Part shown: piece after piece, positions 54,235 through 62,315 of the stretch
Layout of the letters: each line of letters begins with the position of its first letter
Position numbering within the stretch: position 1 is the stretch's first letter
Assembly: GCF_030268685.1 (NCBI RefSeq)
Contig: NZ_BSRQ01000016.1
Coordinates: forward strand, 62,001-126,000
DNA length: 64,000 nucleotides
Reading direction: 5' to 3'
Source: Microtetraspora sp. NBRC 13810
GTDB taxonomy: Bacteria; Actinomycetota; Actinomycetes; Streptosporangiales; Streptosporangiaceae
Program-made: the position numbers and the translations under genes
The notes under the pieces: model-generated
What the model was told of the DNA's origin: nothing
The model's database searches: none
The model's input: the letters and a program-made list of their open reading frames with translations, nothing else

Positions 54235-54924
54235 TCAGGAGCTCGTCGGGGAGGGAGCCGGGGCCGGGGCCGAGCCGGTGGGGGCGGGGGACGGGGCCGC
54301 CTCGGGGATGGGGCTCTCCGCGGCGGTGGCCGAGGTGCCCTGGGTGCAGGCCGCGCCCAGCTCGGGGGTGTCCGGGCCGTTCTTGTACTTGGAGATGTAC
54401 CTGGGCAGCCTCGGGTCTTCCGCGCTCTGCAGCTTCAGCTGGTGGTTCCAGGAGCTGACCACCACCGGCGCGGGCAGGCCGGGGTAGGGGCTGAGCAGCA
54501 TGTAGTCGTCGGAGGCCAGCTCCTTCAGCCGGTCCACCTGCGCCTTGGGCAGGTCGGGCCGGTAGGTGATCCACACCGCACCGTGCTCCATGGAGTGCAC
54601 GGCGTGCTCGTTGGCGAGCGGGGCGTCGTAGACGCCGCAGTTCTGCCAGACGGGGTTGTGCTCGCCGCCGACCGGAGGGTTCTCCTTGTAAGTGATCTTG
54701 GTTTCCTTGTGCAGCGCGGCGGGATAGCTCGCCGTGGTGACCGCGTCGAGCGAGGTCGCGGAACGCTCGCCGATCAGGTAGAAACCGACCACCGCGATGA
54801 TCACGACGATGACGAGCCCGCCTCCGCCCCACATGAGGAATGCGGTCCGGCGCTCCTTGCGCTTCTGCTCGGCGCGCATCTGGGCGAGGTGCTCACGCCT
54901 CGCCTGCGCCTTCTCCTTCACCAT
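54235..54924 (-). CDS. DUF3105 membrane protein
   Basis: A 229-residue protein: basic helical start, one transmembrane helix (GGGLVIVVIIAVVGFYLIG), then the DUF3105 domain with HNPVWQNCGVYDAPLANEHAVHSMEHGAVWITYRP, rich in conserved His/Cys that may bind metal. A Pro/Ala tail closes it. ATG 54924 has GGAGG four bases upstream. It is divergent from the DUF305 gene, a common pairing in actinobacteria that suggests related roles, perhaps metal handling at the envelope. Confidence 0.88.
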   Translation of the reverse strand: MVKEKAQARREHLAQMRAEQKRKERRTAFLMWGGGGLVIVVIIAVVGFYLIGERSATSLDAVTTASYPAALHKETKITYKENPPVGGEHNPVWQNCGVYDAPLANEHAVHSMEHGAVWITYRPDLPKAQVDRLKELASDDYMLLSPYPGLPAPVVVSSWNHQLKLQSAEDPRLPRYISKYKNGPDTPELGAACTQGTSATAAESPIPEAAPSPAPTGSAPAPAPSPTSS

Positions 54925-55047
54925 CGTTCCTCCATCGGCGACCCAAACAGGGGTCACCCTATGCCCTCCGGGCGTATGCGCAGAATAACGGCGGTCGACC
55001 AGGGCTTTACCTGGATCGAACGCGACAGTGAGTACTCTGGGCGGGCG

Positions 55048-55722
55048 ATGAACATGTCCGCCGGACGCCCCCGACGTCCCTCCCCATCGACCCTGCTGTT
55101 CGCCGTCCTCGCCGCGTGCCTCGCGGCGGCCGCCGTGCTCCTGCTGGTCCTCGGCAGGACGGCCACGCCCACGGACGCCTCGGCCGAGGCCGGGTTCGCC
55201 AGGGACATGGCGACCCACCACGCCCAGGCGGTGGAGATGGCCTTCGTCGTGCGCGACGCCTCCCGCGACAAGGCCCTGCGCCAGCTCGCCTCCGACATCA
55301 TCGTCACGCAGTCCGCCCAGCGCGGGATCTTCATGGGCTGGCTCCAGCAGTGGGGGCTGGACCAGTCGTCCTCCCGCCCGCGGATGGCGTGGATGGCCGG
55401 GCACGGCCACGGCGCCCTCGCCGCGCCCGCAGGCGGCACGGCCGCGACCCCCGCCGCGATGCCGGGGATGGCGACCCCCCAGGAGCTGGACCGGCTGCGG
55501 GCCGCGAAGGGCAGGGACGCCGAGGTCCTGTTCCTCCAGCTGATGATCCGCCACCACGAGGGCGGCGTGGAGATGGCCGACGCCCTGACCAAGCTGTCCG
55601 ACCGTGACGAGGTGGTGACCATGGCAAGGCACATCGTGACCGGTCAGTCCAGTGAGATCACGGTGATGACCGACATGCTCAGGCAGCGCGGGGCCCAGCC
55701 CTATCCGTCGATCCTGAAGTGA
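55048..55722 (+). CDS. DUF305 exported protein
   Basis: A 224-residue protein with one N-terminal membrane helix (TLLFAVLAACLAAAAVLLLVLG) and a four-helix DUF305 domain. It carries the signature DMATHHAQAVEMA and a second RHHEGGVEMADAL. The paired His-rich helices suggest metal binding; DUF305 proteins are ferritin-like in fold. The long open frame upstream is the antisense of DUF3105, so I start at ATG 55048. Confidence 0.9.
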   Translation: MNMSAGRPRRPSPSTLLFAVLAACLAAAAVLLLVLGRTATPTDASAEAGFARDMATHHAQAVEMAFVVRDASRDKALRQLASDIIVTQSAQRGIFMGWLQQWGLDQSSSRPRMAWMAGHGHGALAAPAGGTAATPAAMPGMATPQELDRLRAAKGRDAEVLFLQLMIRHHEGGVEMADALTKLSDRDEVVTMARHIVTGQSSEITVMTDMLRQRGAQPYPSILK

Positions 55723-55829
55723 CACCCGGCGTGTCGCCCGACGCGCCCGAGCGGCGTTCAGGGCAGCATTGAGCCATCCCCTGCCCTCCAAGGGGACCCG
55801 GCGCGGGTGAGAACACAACAGGAGCGACA

Positions 55830-56126
55830 TTGAACGAAGAGCCGGAGAGCCATCTCGAGGTGAGCATCACGGCCGAGGTCGAAGCCGGGCAGTATGCCAA
55901 CTTCGCCTCCGTGTGGCATACCCGCGACGGCTTCGTTCTGGACTTCGCGGTGATCACCAGGCCGCCCCAGCTCACCGACGACCCCCAGTCGGGCCAGCGC
56001 ATCGTCAGCGTCCCGACCCGCATCGTCAGCCGCATCCGGCTCCCTCCCAGCCAGGTCTTCGAGCTCATGAAGGCGCTGGAGCAGCAGCTCACCGCGTACG
56101 AGAAGGAGACCGGTCACAAGATCTGA
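55830..56126 (+). CDS. DUF3467 small protein
   Basis: A 98-residue soluble protein beginning at TTG with AGGAG six bases upstream. It matches DUF3467: EVEAGQYANFASVWHTRDGFVLDF, a central RIVSRIRLPPSQVFELMKALEQQL helix and a charged end. Family members are small beta-rich proteins of unknown function. It is followed 46 bp later by an FAD oxidoreductase gene and may be cotranscribed. Confidence 0.88.
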   Translation: MNEEPESHLEVSITAEVEAGQYANFASVWHTRDGFVLDFAVITRPPQLTDDPQSGQRIVSVPTRIVSRIRLPPSQVFELMKALEQQLTAYEKETGHKI

Positions 56127-56171
56127 CGCCAGTCGGCTTTGGCGGGGCGCGCGACGGGAACCGGAAGAATC

Positions 56172-57617
56172 ATGCGAAAGGCTGACGGGTACGACGCTGT
56201 GGTGGTCGGCTCCGGACCGAACGGGCTGGCCGGGGCCCTGACGCTGGCGCAGGCCGGGCGGCGGGTGCTGGTGCTGGAGGCGGCCGAGCGCGCCGGAGGC
56301 GGCCTGCGCACCGAGGAGCTGACCCTGCCCGGCTACCGCCATGACGTGTGCGCCAGCGTGCTGCCGCTCGCGGTGGCCTCCCCCGCGTTCCGCGCGCTGC
56401 GCGAGAACGGCCTGCGGATCGAGTTCGCCCATCCGCCGGTCCCCGCGGCGCACCCGCTCGACGACGGCCCCGCCGTCCTGGTCCACCGGGAGGCGGGCCG
56501 TACGGCGGCGCGGCTGGGGCGCGACGGGCTGGCCTGGCAGGAGACGGTCGGCGCCACCGCGAGGGGCGGGACGCCGCTGGTGGACACCTTGCTCGCGCCG
56601 CTCGACCTGCCGCGCGCGCCGCTGGCGGCGGCGCGGTTCGGCCCGCTCGGCCTGCTGCCCGCCACGACGCTCTGCCGCGCCGTGTTCCGCACCGCCCCGG
56701 CCCGCGCCGTCCTCGCCGGCATGGCCGCCCACTCGATGCTCGACCTGCGTTCCCCGATCTCCGGCGGGTTCGGCCTGATGCTGGCGGCGCTCGCGCACAT
56801 GGCCGGCTGGCCGGTGGTGCGCGGCGGCTCGCAGGAGCTGGCCGACTCGATGGTGAAGCGGCTGGGCGACCTGGGCGGCGAGGTGGTCACCGGGACGCGG
56901 GTGCGCGACCTGTCCGAGTTGCCGGACGCGGACGCGGTGCTGCTCGACGTCACGCCGCGGCAGTTCCTGGCGATGGCCGGGGACCGGCTGCCGCCGCGTT
57001 ACCGGCGGCGGCTGGCGCGGTTCCGGTACGGGCCGGGGGTGTTCAAGGTGGACTGGGCGCTGTCCGGGCCGGTGCCGTGGCGGGATCCCGCGGTGGCCGG
57101 GGCCGGGACCGTGCACCTGGGTGGCACCCTGGAGGAGATCGCCGCCGCCGAGGCCGAGGTGGCAGGCGGCCGGCATCCGCGCCGGCCGTTCGTGCTGCTC
57201 GCGCAGCCCTGCGTGGCCGATCCGAGCCGCGCCCCGGCCGGCAGGCACACGGTGTGGGCCTACTGCCACGTCCCGAACGGGTCGGCGGTGGACATGACGG
57301 AGGCGATCGAGTCACAGGTCGAGCGTTTCGCGCCCGGTTTCCGTGACCTGATCCTGGCCCGTGCCACGCGTGGGCCGGCGGAGCTGGAACGGCACAACGC
57401 CAACCTGGTCGGCGGCGACATCGGCGGCGGTCTGGCGTCGCTCGCGCAGTTCGCCGGGCGACCGTTGTACGCCGCGCGGCCGTGGCGCACCCCGCTGCCC
57501 GGCGTCTACCTCTGCTCGGCGAGCACGCCGCCGGGCGCGGGCGTGCACGGCATGGGCGGCCACCGCGCCGCCCGCCTGGCCCTCGCCGACACCCGCCGCC
57601 GGGGCCCCCTCCGCTGA
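56172..57617 (+). CDS. Phytoene-desaturase-like FAD oxidoreductase
   Basis: A 481-residue FAD amine-oxidase-fold protein with the N-terminal dinucleotide motif YDAVVVGSGPNGLAGALTLAQAG and an adjacent LEAAERAGGGLRTEE. The C-terminal FAD block is VYLCSASTPPGAGVHGMGGHRAARLAL. This places it among the phytoene desaturase/carotenoid isomerase-like (PDS/PYROXD2) proteins. No carotenoid genes flank it, so the substrate is uncertain. ATG 56172 is chosen from the start of the dinucleotide fold. Confidence 0.9.
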   Translation: MRKADGYDAVVVGSGPNGLAGALTLAQAGRRVLVLEAAERAGGGLRTEELTLPGYRHDVCASVLPLAVASPAFRALRENGLRIEFAHPPVPAAHPLDDGPAVLVHREAGRTAARLGRDGLAWQETVGATARGGTPLVDTLLAPLDLPRAPLAAARFGPLGLLPATTLCRAVFRTAPARAVLAGMAAHSMLDLRSPISGGFGLMLAALAHMAGWPVVRGGSQELADSMVKRLGDLGGEVVTGTRVRDLSELPDADAVLLDVTPRQFLAMAGDRLPPRYRRRLARFRYGPGVFKVDWALSGPVPWRDPAVAGAGTVHLGGTLEEIAAAEAEVAGGRHPRRPFVLLAQPCVADPSRAPAGRHTVWAYCHVPNGSAVDMTEAIESQVERFAPGFRDLILARATRGPAELERHNANLVGGDIGGGLASLAQFAGRPLYAARPWRTPLPGVYLCSASTPPGAGVHGMGGHRAARLALADTRRRGPLR

Positions 57618-57745
57618 GACCGGGCCACCGGCCGGGCACGGGCCACCGGCCGGGCCACCGGCCGAGACACCGGCCGAGACACCGACCGAGACACCGACCG
57701 GGCCACCGACGGAGACACCGGCTGGGACACCGGCTGGGAGCGCGG
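57615..57745. repeat. 12-bp tandem repeat block
   Basis: Units of the type ccgagacaccga/ccgggccaccgg repeat about ten times between the convergent oxidoreductase and aldolase genes. The units drift, so the array is imperfect. It lacks the spacers needed for CRISPR. Confidence 0.75.
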
Positions 57746-57763
57746 CCGGGGCAGCACCCCGGG

Positions 57764-58825
57764 TCAGCGCCCGTCCATCTCCTCCGCGATCGCGGCGGCG
57801 AAGGCGTCGACGTCGGCCTCGGTCGTGTCGAACGCGCACATCCAGCGGACCTCGCCGGTGGACTCGTCCCAGGTGTAGAAGCGGAACCGCTTCTGCAGCC
57901 GCTCGGTCACCTCGGGCGGCAGCACCGCGAAGACGGCGTTGGCCTCCACCGGCCGGGCGATGCGCACGCCGGGGACGGCCGCGGCGGCCTCGGCCAGCCG
58001 GGCGGCCATCTCGTTGGACCGGCGGGCGTTGCGCAGCCACAGGTCGCCGGCGAGCAGCGCCTCGAACTGCGCGGACACGAACCGCATCTTCGACGGGAGC
58101 TGCATGCCCGTCTTGCGGATGTACTCGACGCCGCGCACCGCCTCCGGGTTGAGCACGACCACGGCCTCGCCGTACAGCAGGCCGTTCTTGGTGCCGCCGA
58201 AGGACAGCACGTCCACGCCCGCGTCGGTGGTCAGGGCGCGCAACGGCACCCCGAGGGCCGCGGCGGCGTTGGCGATCCTGGCGCCGTCGAGGTGAACGGT
58301 CAGGCCGAGGCGGTGGGCGTGCTCGGACACCTCCCTGACCTGCTCGGGGCGGTAGAGCGTGCCGAGTTCGGTGGCGTTGGACAGGGACACGACCTTGGGC
58401 TGGGCGCGGTGCACGTCGCCGAAGCCCCACGCGCGCCGGTCGATCAACTCGGGGGTGAGCCTGCCGTCCGGGGCGGGCACGGGGAGCAGCTTGAGGCCGC
58501 CGGTGACCTCCGGCGCGCCGCCCTCGTCGGTGTTGATGTGCGCGCTCTCCGCGCAGATGACGGCCTCCCAGGGCGCGCACATCGCGCGCAGGCCCACCAC
58601 GTTGGCCGCGGTGCCGTTGAAGACGGGGTACGCCTGGGCGTCCGGCCCGAGGTGGGCCTGGAAGACCTCGCGCATCGCCTCGGTGTAGGCGTCCTCCCCG
58701 TAGGCGACCTGGTGGCCCTCGTTGGCGAGGGCGATGGCGTCCAGGATCTCCTGATGGGCGCCCGCGTAGTTGTCGCTGGCGAACCCCTTCACCGCCGGGT
58801 CGTGGCGGCGTCGTGCGTCGGTCAC
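57764..58825 (-). CDS. Threonine-aldolase-family PLP enzyme
   Basis: A 353-residue fold-type I enzyme of the low-specificity threonine aldolase/beta-eliminating lyase family. It opens FASDNYAGAHQEILDAI, has the substrate loop HINTDEGGAPE, VHLDGARIANA with the PLP-binding Asp, and SFGGTKNGLLYGEAV with the Schiff-base lysine. It may split beta-hydroxy amino acids. The GTG start overlaps the SDR stop (GTGA), so it is the third gene of a coupled operon with the SDR and DUF6421 genes. Confidence 0.92.
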   Translation of the reverse strand: MTDARRRHDPAVKGFASDNYAGAHQEILDAIALANEGHQVAYGEDAYTEAMREVFQAHLGPDAQAYPVFNGTAANVVGLRAMCAPWEAVICAESAHINTDEGGAPEVTGGLKLLPVPAPDGRLTPELIDRRAWGFGDVHRAQPKVVSLSNATELGTLYRPEQVREVSEHAHRLGLTVHLDGARIANAAAALGVPLRALTTDAGVDVLSFGGTKNGLLYGEAVVVLNPEAVRGVEYIRKTGMQLPSKMRFVSAQFEALLAGDLWLRNARRSNEMAARLAEAAAAVPGVRIARPVEANAVFAVLPPEVTERLQKRFRFYTWDESTGEVRWMCAFDTTEADVDAFAAAIAEEMDGR

Positions 58826-59496
58826 TTGGTGAGGTCCAATCGTGTGCCGTTGAGCGCTTCGGCCGGGGCGTCCCACAGGCCCGCGACCGCATCGGCCAGG
58901 GTACGCACATCGGTGAACCCGGCGAACGCGGCATCCGGCCTCTCTGCCCGCATCGCGGGATGGACCAGGGCCTTGACCACCAGGATCGTCGCCGCCGTGG
59001 CGGTGCCCGCGAACGCGTCGGCCAGCGCGAGGGTCCACGCCTCGGCCGCCGCCTTGGCCGTGGCGTAGGCGGCGTTGCCCTGGGTCGGCGCCTGGGCGGC
59101 GGTGGCCGAGACGATGGCGAAGCGGCCCCGCTCGCTCTTGGCCAGCAGCGGCTCGAAGGCGAGCGAGACGTGCTGGAGGGTGCGGATCAGCAGGTCGTGC
59201 AGCAGGTCCCAGTCCTCCAGCGAGGTGTCGGAGAAGGTCTTGGAGCCGCGCCAGCCGCCGACCAGGTGGACGACGCCGTCCACCCGGCCGTACTCGGCGC
59301 CGATCTCCCTCGCCAGGTCGCCGACCGCGTGCGGCTGGAGCAGGTCGAGGACGAAGTGCCGCACGCCCGGGATGTCCTCCCGGTGCGGCCTCGCGTCCAC
59401 CGCCACGACGACGTCCCCATCGGCGGCCAGGCGGCGCACGACGGCGTCCCCGGCGGGGCCTCCGGCTCCGGTGACGACGACGACCTTTCGATTCAT
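58822..59496 (-). CDS. Short-chain dehydrogenase/reductase
   Basis: A 224-residue SDR: TGAGGPAGDAVVRRLAADG binds NAD(P), and the active site is S in FAIVSATAAQAP with Y and K in AAYATAKAAAE. The exact redox substrate is unknown. The ATG start overlaps the DUF6421 stop (ATGA) and its stop overlaps the aldolase start, showing a three-gene translationally coupled unit. Confidence 0.92.
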   Translation of the reverse strand: MNRKVVVVTGAGGPAGDAVVRRLAADGDVVVAVDARPHREDIPGVRHFVLDLLQPHAVGDLAREIGAEYGRVDGVVHLVGGWRGSKTFSDTSLEDWDLLHDLLIRTLQHVSLAFEPLLAKSERGRFAIVSATAAQAPTQGNAAYATAKAAAEAWTLALADAFAGTATAATILVVKALVHPAMRAERPDAAFAGFTDVRTLADAVAGLWDAPAEALNGTRLDLTK

Positions 59497-61574
59497 CCGC
59501 GAATTCCCCTCGTAGATTCGACGACGCCACCGAGCCTACGGCGGAGAGCCTCGTAGAACATGCTCAGGGGGAACTCGTCGGGCAGCACCGCGTCCACGAT
59601 CGCCTTGGTGCCGCCCTGCTGCTCGTCCTGAGTCATCGGAAGCGCCTGCACCCCGCGATTCCACACCGAAGCGGGATGCGGTTCCACGTAATTCGCCACA
59701 AGTTGGTAGGCGGCCAGCCAGTGTGCGACCTTCGAGCGGTCGATGCCGTCGCGGTAGAGCTTCTCCACCTCGCCGCGCAGGTCGGCCACGCAGCCGGCGA
59801 CCCGCGCCCAGTCCACGGTCAGCCGGTTGTCGGTCCACCGTACGACGTCGTTGCGGTGCAGGTAGGCGAAGAGGAGCTGGCCGCCCAGCCCGTCGTAGTT
59901 GCGCACCCGCTCACCGGTGACCGGGAAGCGGAAGAGCCGGTCGAACAGGATCGCCAGCTGCGCGTACCGCGCCCGCGGCTCGCCCTCCTCCTCCAGCCGG
60001 ACCGCCTCGCCGAACGCGGTCAGGTCGCACCGGAGCTCCTCCAGCGCGTAGAGCCAGTACGGCATGCGCTGCTTGATCATGAAGGGGTCGAAGGGCAGGT
60101 CGCCGTGGCTGTGGCTGCGGTCGTGCACCAGGTCCCACAGGGCGAAGGCGTCCTGGGCGAGATCCTGGGAGGCCAGCAGCCGGGCCGCCTCCGGCGGTAG
60201 GTCCAGTTTGAGCGTCTCGGCCGCCGCCGCGGACACCCGGCGGAACCGCGCCGCCTCCCGGTCGCAGAAGATCGCGCCCCAGGTGAAGCGGGCCGGCGCC
60301 TCCCGTACGGCGACCGTCTCGGGGAAGAGCACCGCCGAGTTCGTGTCGTAGCCGGAGGTGAAGTCCACGAAGGCGACCGGTACGAACATCGGGTTGTCGT
60401 ACCTGCCGCGTTCCAGGGCGGCCAGCCAGTCCGGCCAGACCGTGCGGATCCGGACCGCCTCGATGTTGCGGACGGGGTTGCCGTTCTGGGTGTACATCGG
60501 GAAGACGACCAGGTGTTCCAGGCCGTCGGTGCGCTGCTCCTCGGGGTGGAAGGCGTCCAGGGAGTCGCGGAAGTCCGGCACGCCGAGCCCTTCGGCGGCC
60601 CACCTGTCCAGGTCGGCGGCGACGGCGGCCAGGTAGTCGCGGTCGTGCGGGAAGTGCGGCGCGAGGTGTTCCACGTGGCGGGCGATCTCGGCGGCCAGCG
60701 CGGCGGCGCGCTCCTTGTGCCGCTCCTCGACCGAGCCGTCCTTGACCTGGAGCGGGCGCAGCTCCTCGACGGCCGCCTTGAGCGCGGCGAAACCCGCGTC
60801 CGCAGCGTCCACCGGGCGGGCCGCGGCCCGCGGCCGGGCCGGGCGGGCCGCCCAGGTGACGACGTCGGTCCAGAGCCGGGCGTGGTCGTAGTCGCCGATG
60901 GAGTCGTCGCCGAACAGGTCGGAGTCGGCGAAGACCGCGACCCGGCCGCGGCCGTGCCGTACCGTCGCCGCCAGCGGGGCGCCCGCCGGGTCGGCGCCCG
61001 GGGAGGTGGTGAACAGCACCTCCGCGTTCGCCGGCACGGTCAGCGTCCCGGACCGGTAGAAGCACGCCTGCCGCGCCCTGGCGAGCAGGCCGGTCTCCGC
61101 GGGCACGCCGAGCACCCAGCCGGCCACTCCGTTGTGGCAGTGCCCGGGATCCTGCACGGTCAGGTGCTCGACGCCGACGCCGAACCGCGCGAGCAGCTCG
61201 GCGAGGTTGTTGCCGTACTTGTCCTGCTCGCACTCGGCCAGCACGATCAGGCCGCCGCCGGACTCGACCCAGTCCTCGATCGCGTCCAGCTCCTCGGCCG
61301 GGAGCACGGGCGTGCCGAGGCCGGTGGTGCGCTCCCAGCGCTTGCCCGACGGGTGGGCGATCACCAGGACGTCGTGCCCGGCCAGCACGGCGGGCGACAG
61401 CGGCCCCTCGGTGTGCGGCACGACGGTGTGCCCCAGCGCGCGCAGTGCCTGCGCGGCCTTCAGATAGCCGTTGTCGCCGGGATGGCCGGGGTTCATGGCC
61501 GTGGCGGCCTCGCCCCGGATCGTCCAGGACTCGCTGTGGGCTTCGTCGAACAACACTCGAGGGAATACGGTCAT
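59493..61574 (-). CDS. DUF6421 protein with an N-terminal GATase-like domain
   Basis: A 693-residue protein. Residues 1-250 resemble a class I amidotransferase/DUF4350-like Rossmann domain (LFDEAHSESWTIRG, GHDVLVIAHPSG, GLIVLAECEQDKYGNN, VAVFADSDLFGDDSIGDYDHA) but without an obvious catalytic cysteine elbow. The rest matches the Streptomyces DUF6421 type, with a probable metal-binding HDRSHSHGDLPFDPF and conserved aromatic-rich blocks (DDNPMFVP-like YDNPMFVPVAFVDFTSGYDTNS). GGGAG precedes ATG 61574. It heads the operon with SDR and aldolase; no function is known to me. Confidence 0.85.
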   Translation of the reverse strand: MTVFPRVLFDEAHSESWTIRGEAATAMNPGHPGDNGYLKAAQALRALGHTVVPHTEGPLSPAVLAGHDVLVIAHPSGKRWERTTGLGTPVLPAEELDAIEDWVESGGGLIVLAECEQDKYGNNLAELLARFGVGVEHLTVQDPGHCHNGVAGWVLGVPAETGLLARARQACFYRSGTLTVPANAEVLFTTSPGADPAGAPLAATVRHGRGRVAVFADSDLFGDDSIGDYDHARLWTDVVTWAARPARPRAAARPVDAADAGFAALKAAVEELRPLQVKDGSVEERHKERAAALAAEIARHVEHLAPHFPHDRDYLAAVAADLDRWAAEGLGVPDFRDSLDAFHPEEQRTDGLEHLVVFPMYTQNGNPVRNIEAVRIRTVWPDWLAALERGRYDNPMFVPVAFVDFTSGYDTNSAVLFPETVAVREAPARFTWGAIFCDREAARFRRVSAAAAETLKLDLPPEAARLLASQDLAQDAFALWDLVHDRSHSHGDLPFDPFMIKQRMPYWLYALEELRCDLTAFGEAVRLEEEGEPRARYAQLAILFDRLFRFPVTGERVRNYDGLGGQLLFAYLHRNDVVRWTDNRLTVDWARVAGCVADLRGEVEKLYRDGIDRSKVAHWLAAYQLVANYVEPHPASVWNRGVQALPMTQDEQQGGTKAIVDAVLPDEFPLSMFYEALRRRLGGVVESTRGIRG

Positions 61575-61588
61575 GGAAAATCTCCCGA

Positions 61589-61614
61589 TTCGTACATCTA
61601 CCTACGAAAAATAT
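61589..61614 (-). promoter_or_regulatory. Operator-like palindrome at the DUF6421 operon promoter
   Basis: TTCGTA-CATCTACC-TACGAA is a 6-8-6 perfect inverted repeat just upstream of the ribosome site. Read leftward it is preceded by a -10-like TATATT (about 61609-61614). A regulator binding here would sit on the transcription start. The rest of the 174-bp gap to the lectin gene shows no gene. Confidence 0.5.
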
Positions 61615-61748
61615 ACACATAAGGGGCTGTGCTGCTTCAAGATCTGGCGCCACGACTCCGCGCGCCCCTGCTTTACACCGAACGCCGCCTGCTGCTTACT
61701 GTTCGTGAGCGCCTGGGAGCGGGTCCCGGCGCGCGACCGAGGAGGAGC

Positions 61749-62282
61749 ATGTCCCAGCAGCACGCATTCCGGTCCCCGTGGCACGTGGCGGCACCGTTCG
61801 GAGCCCTGCTCGCGGCGGGCCTGGTCGCGCAGCCGGCCCAGGCCGCCCCCGATCCCGGCGACGCCGGCTACCGGCAACTCGTCGCCCGGCACAGCGGCAA
61901 GTGCCTGGGCCTGGCGAAGGCCACTCCGCCGGAGGGCGCCGACGCGGTCCAGCGGCGCTGCGCCGCCGACCCGGGCCGGAGCTGGGCGCTGGTCCCGGCG
62001 GGCGACGGCACCCACGTGACGGTGGTGTCGCAGCACACCGGCCAGTGCCTGGAGGTCGGCGGCGCCAGCCTCACCGACCAGGCCGCCGTGCAGCAGTGGC
62101 CCTGCTCGGGCGCCGCCCATCAGCAGTGGCGGCGGGTGGACCTCGACGACGGCGACTTCGCGCTGCGCGCCGGGCACAACGGCAAGTGCCTCGCCGTGCG
62201 GGACGCGAGCACCGCGTACGGCGCGCCCGCCGTCCAGGAACGCTGCACCTACGAGCACGACCAGCGGTGGCGGCAGCCCTGA
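61749..62282 (+). CDS. Secreted ricin-type beta-trefoil lectin
   Basis: A 177-residue protein starting at ATG 61749 with GGAGG just before it. The signal peptide (PWHVAAPFGALLAAGLVAQPAQA) is followed by a single beta-trefoil. The three repeats each carry a GKCL/GQCL turn and a W near the end (SWALV, QQWRRV, QRWRQP), the Q-x-W pattern of ricin B domains. No catalytic domain is attached, so it probably binds carbohydrates outside the cell. Confidence 0.9.
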   Translation: MSQQHAFRSPWHVAAPFGALLAAGLVAQPAQAAPDPGDAGYRQLVARHSGKCLGLAKATPPEGADAVQRRCAADPGRSWALVPAGDGTHVTVVSQHTGQCLEVGGASLTDQAAVQQWPCSGAAHQQWRRVDLDDGDFALRAGHNGKCLAVRDASTAYGAPAVQERCTYEHDQRWRQP

Positions 62283-62285
62283 CCC

Positions 62286-62313
62286 GCCCCCGGGTCGGCG
62301 CCGCGGCGGGGGC
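62286..62313. terminator. Hairpin between lectin and kinase genes
   Basis: GCCCCCG and CGGGGGC form a 7-bp stem with a 14-nt loop in the 33-bp gap between these convergent genes. Confidence 0.5.
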
Positions 62314-62315
62314 CG

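Noticed and set aside
57615-57745. CRISPR-like repeat array
   Set aside because: Units are about 12 bp, drift in sequence and have no spacers or cas genes.
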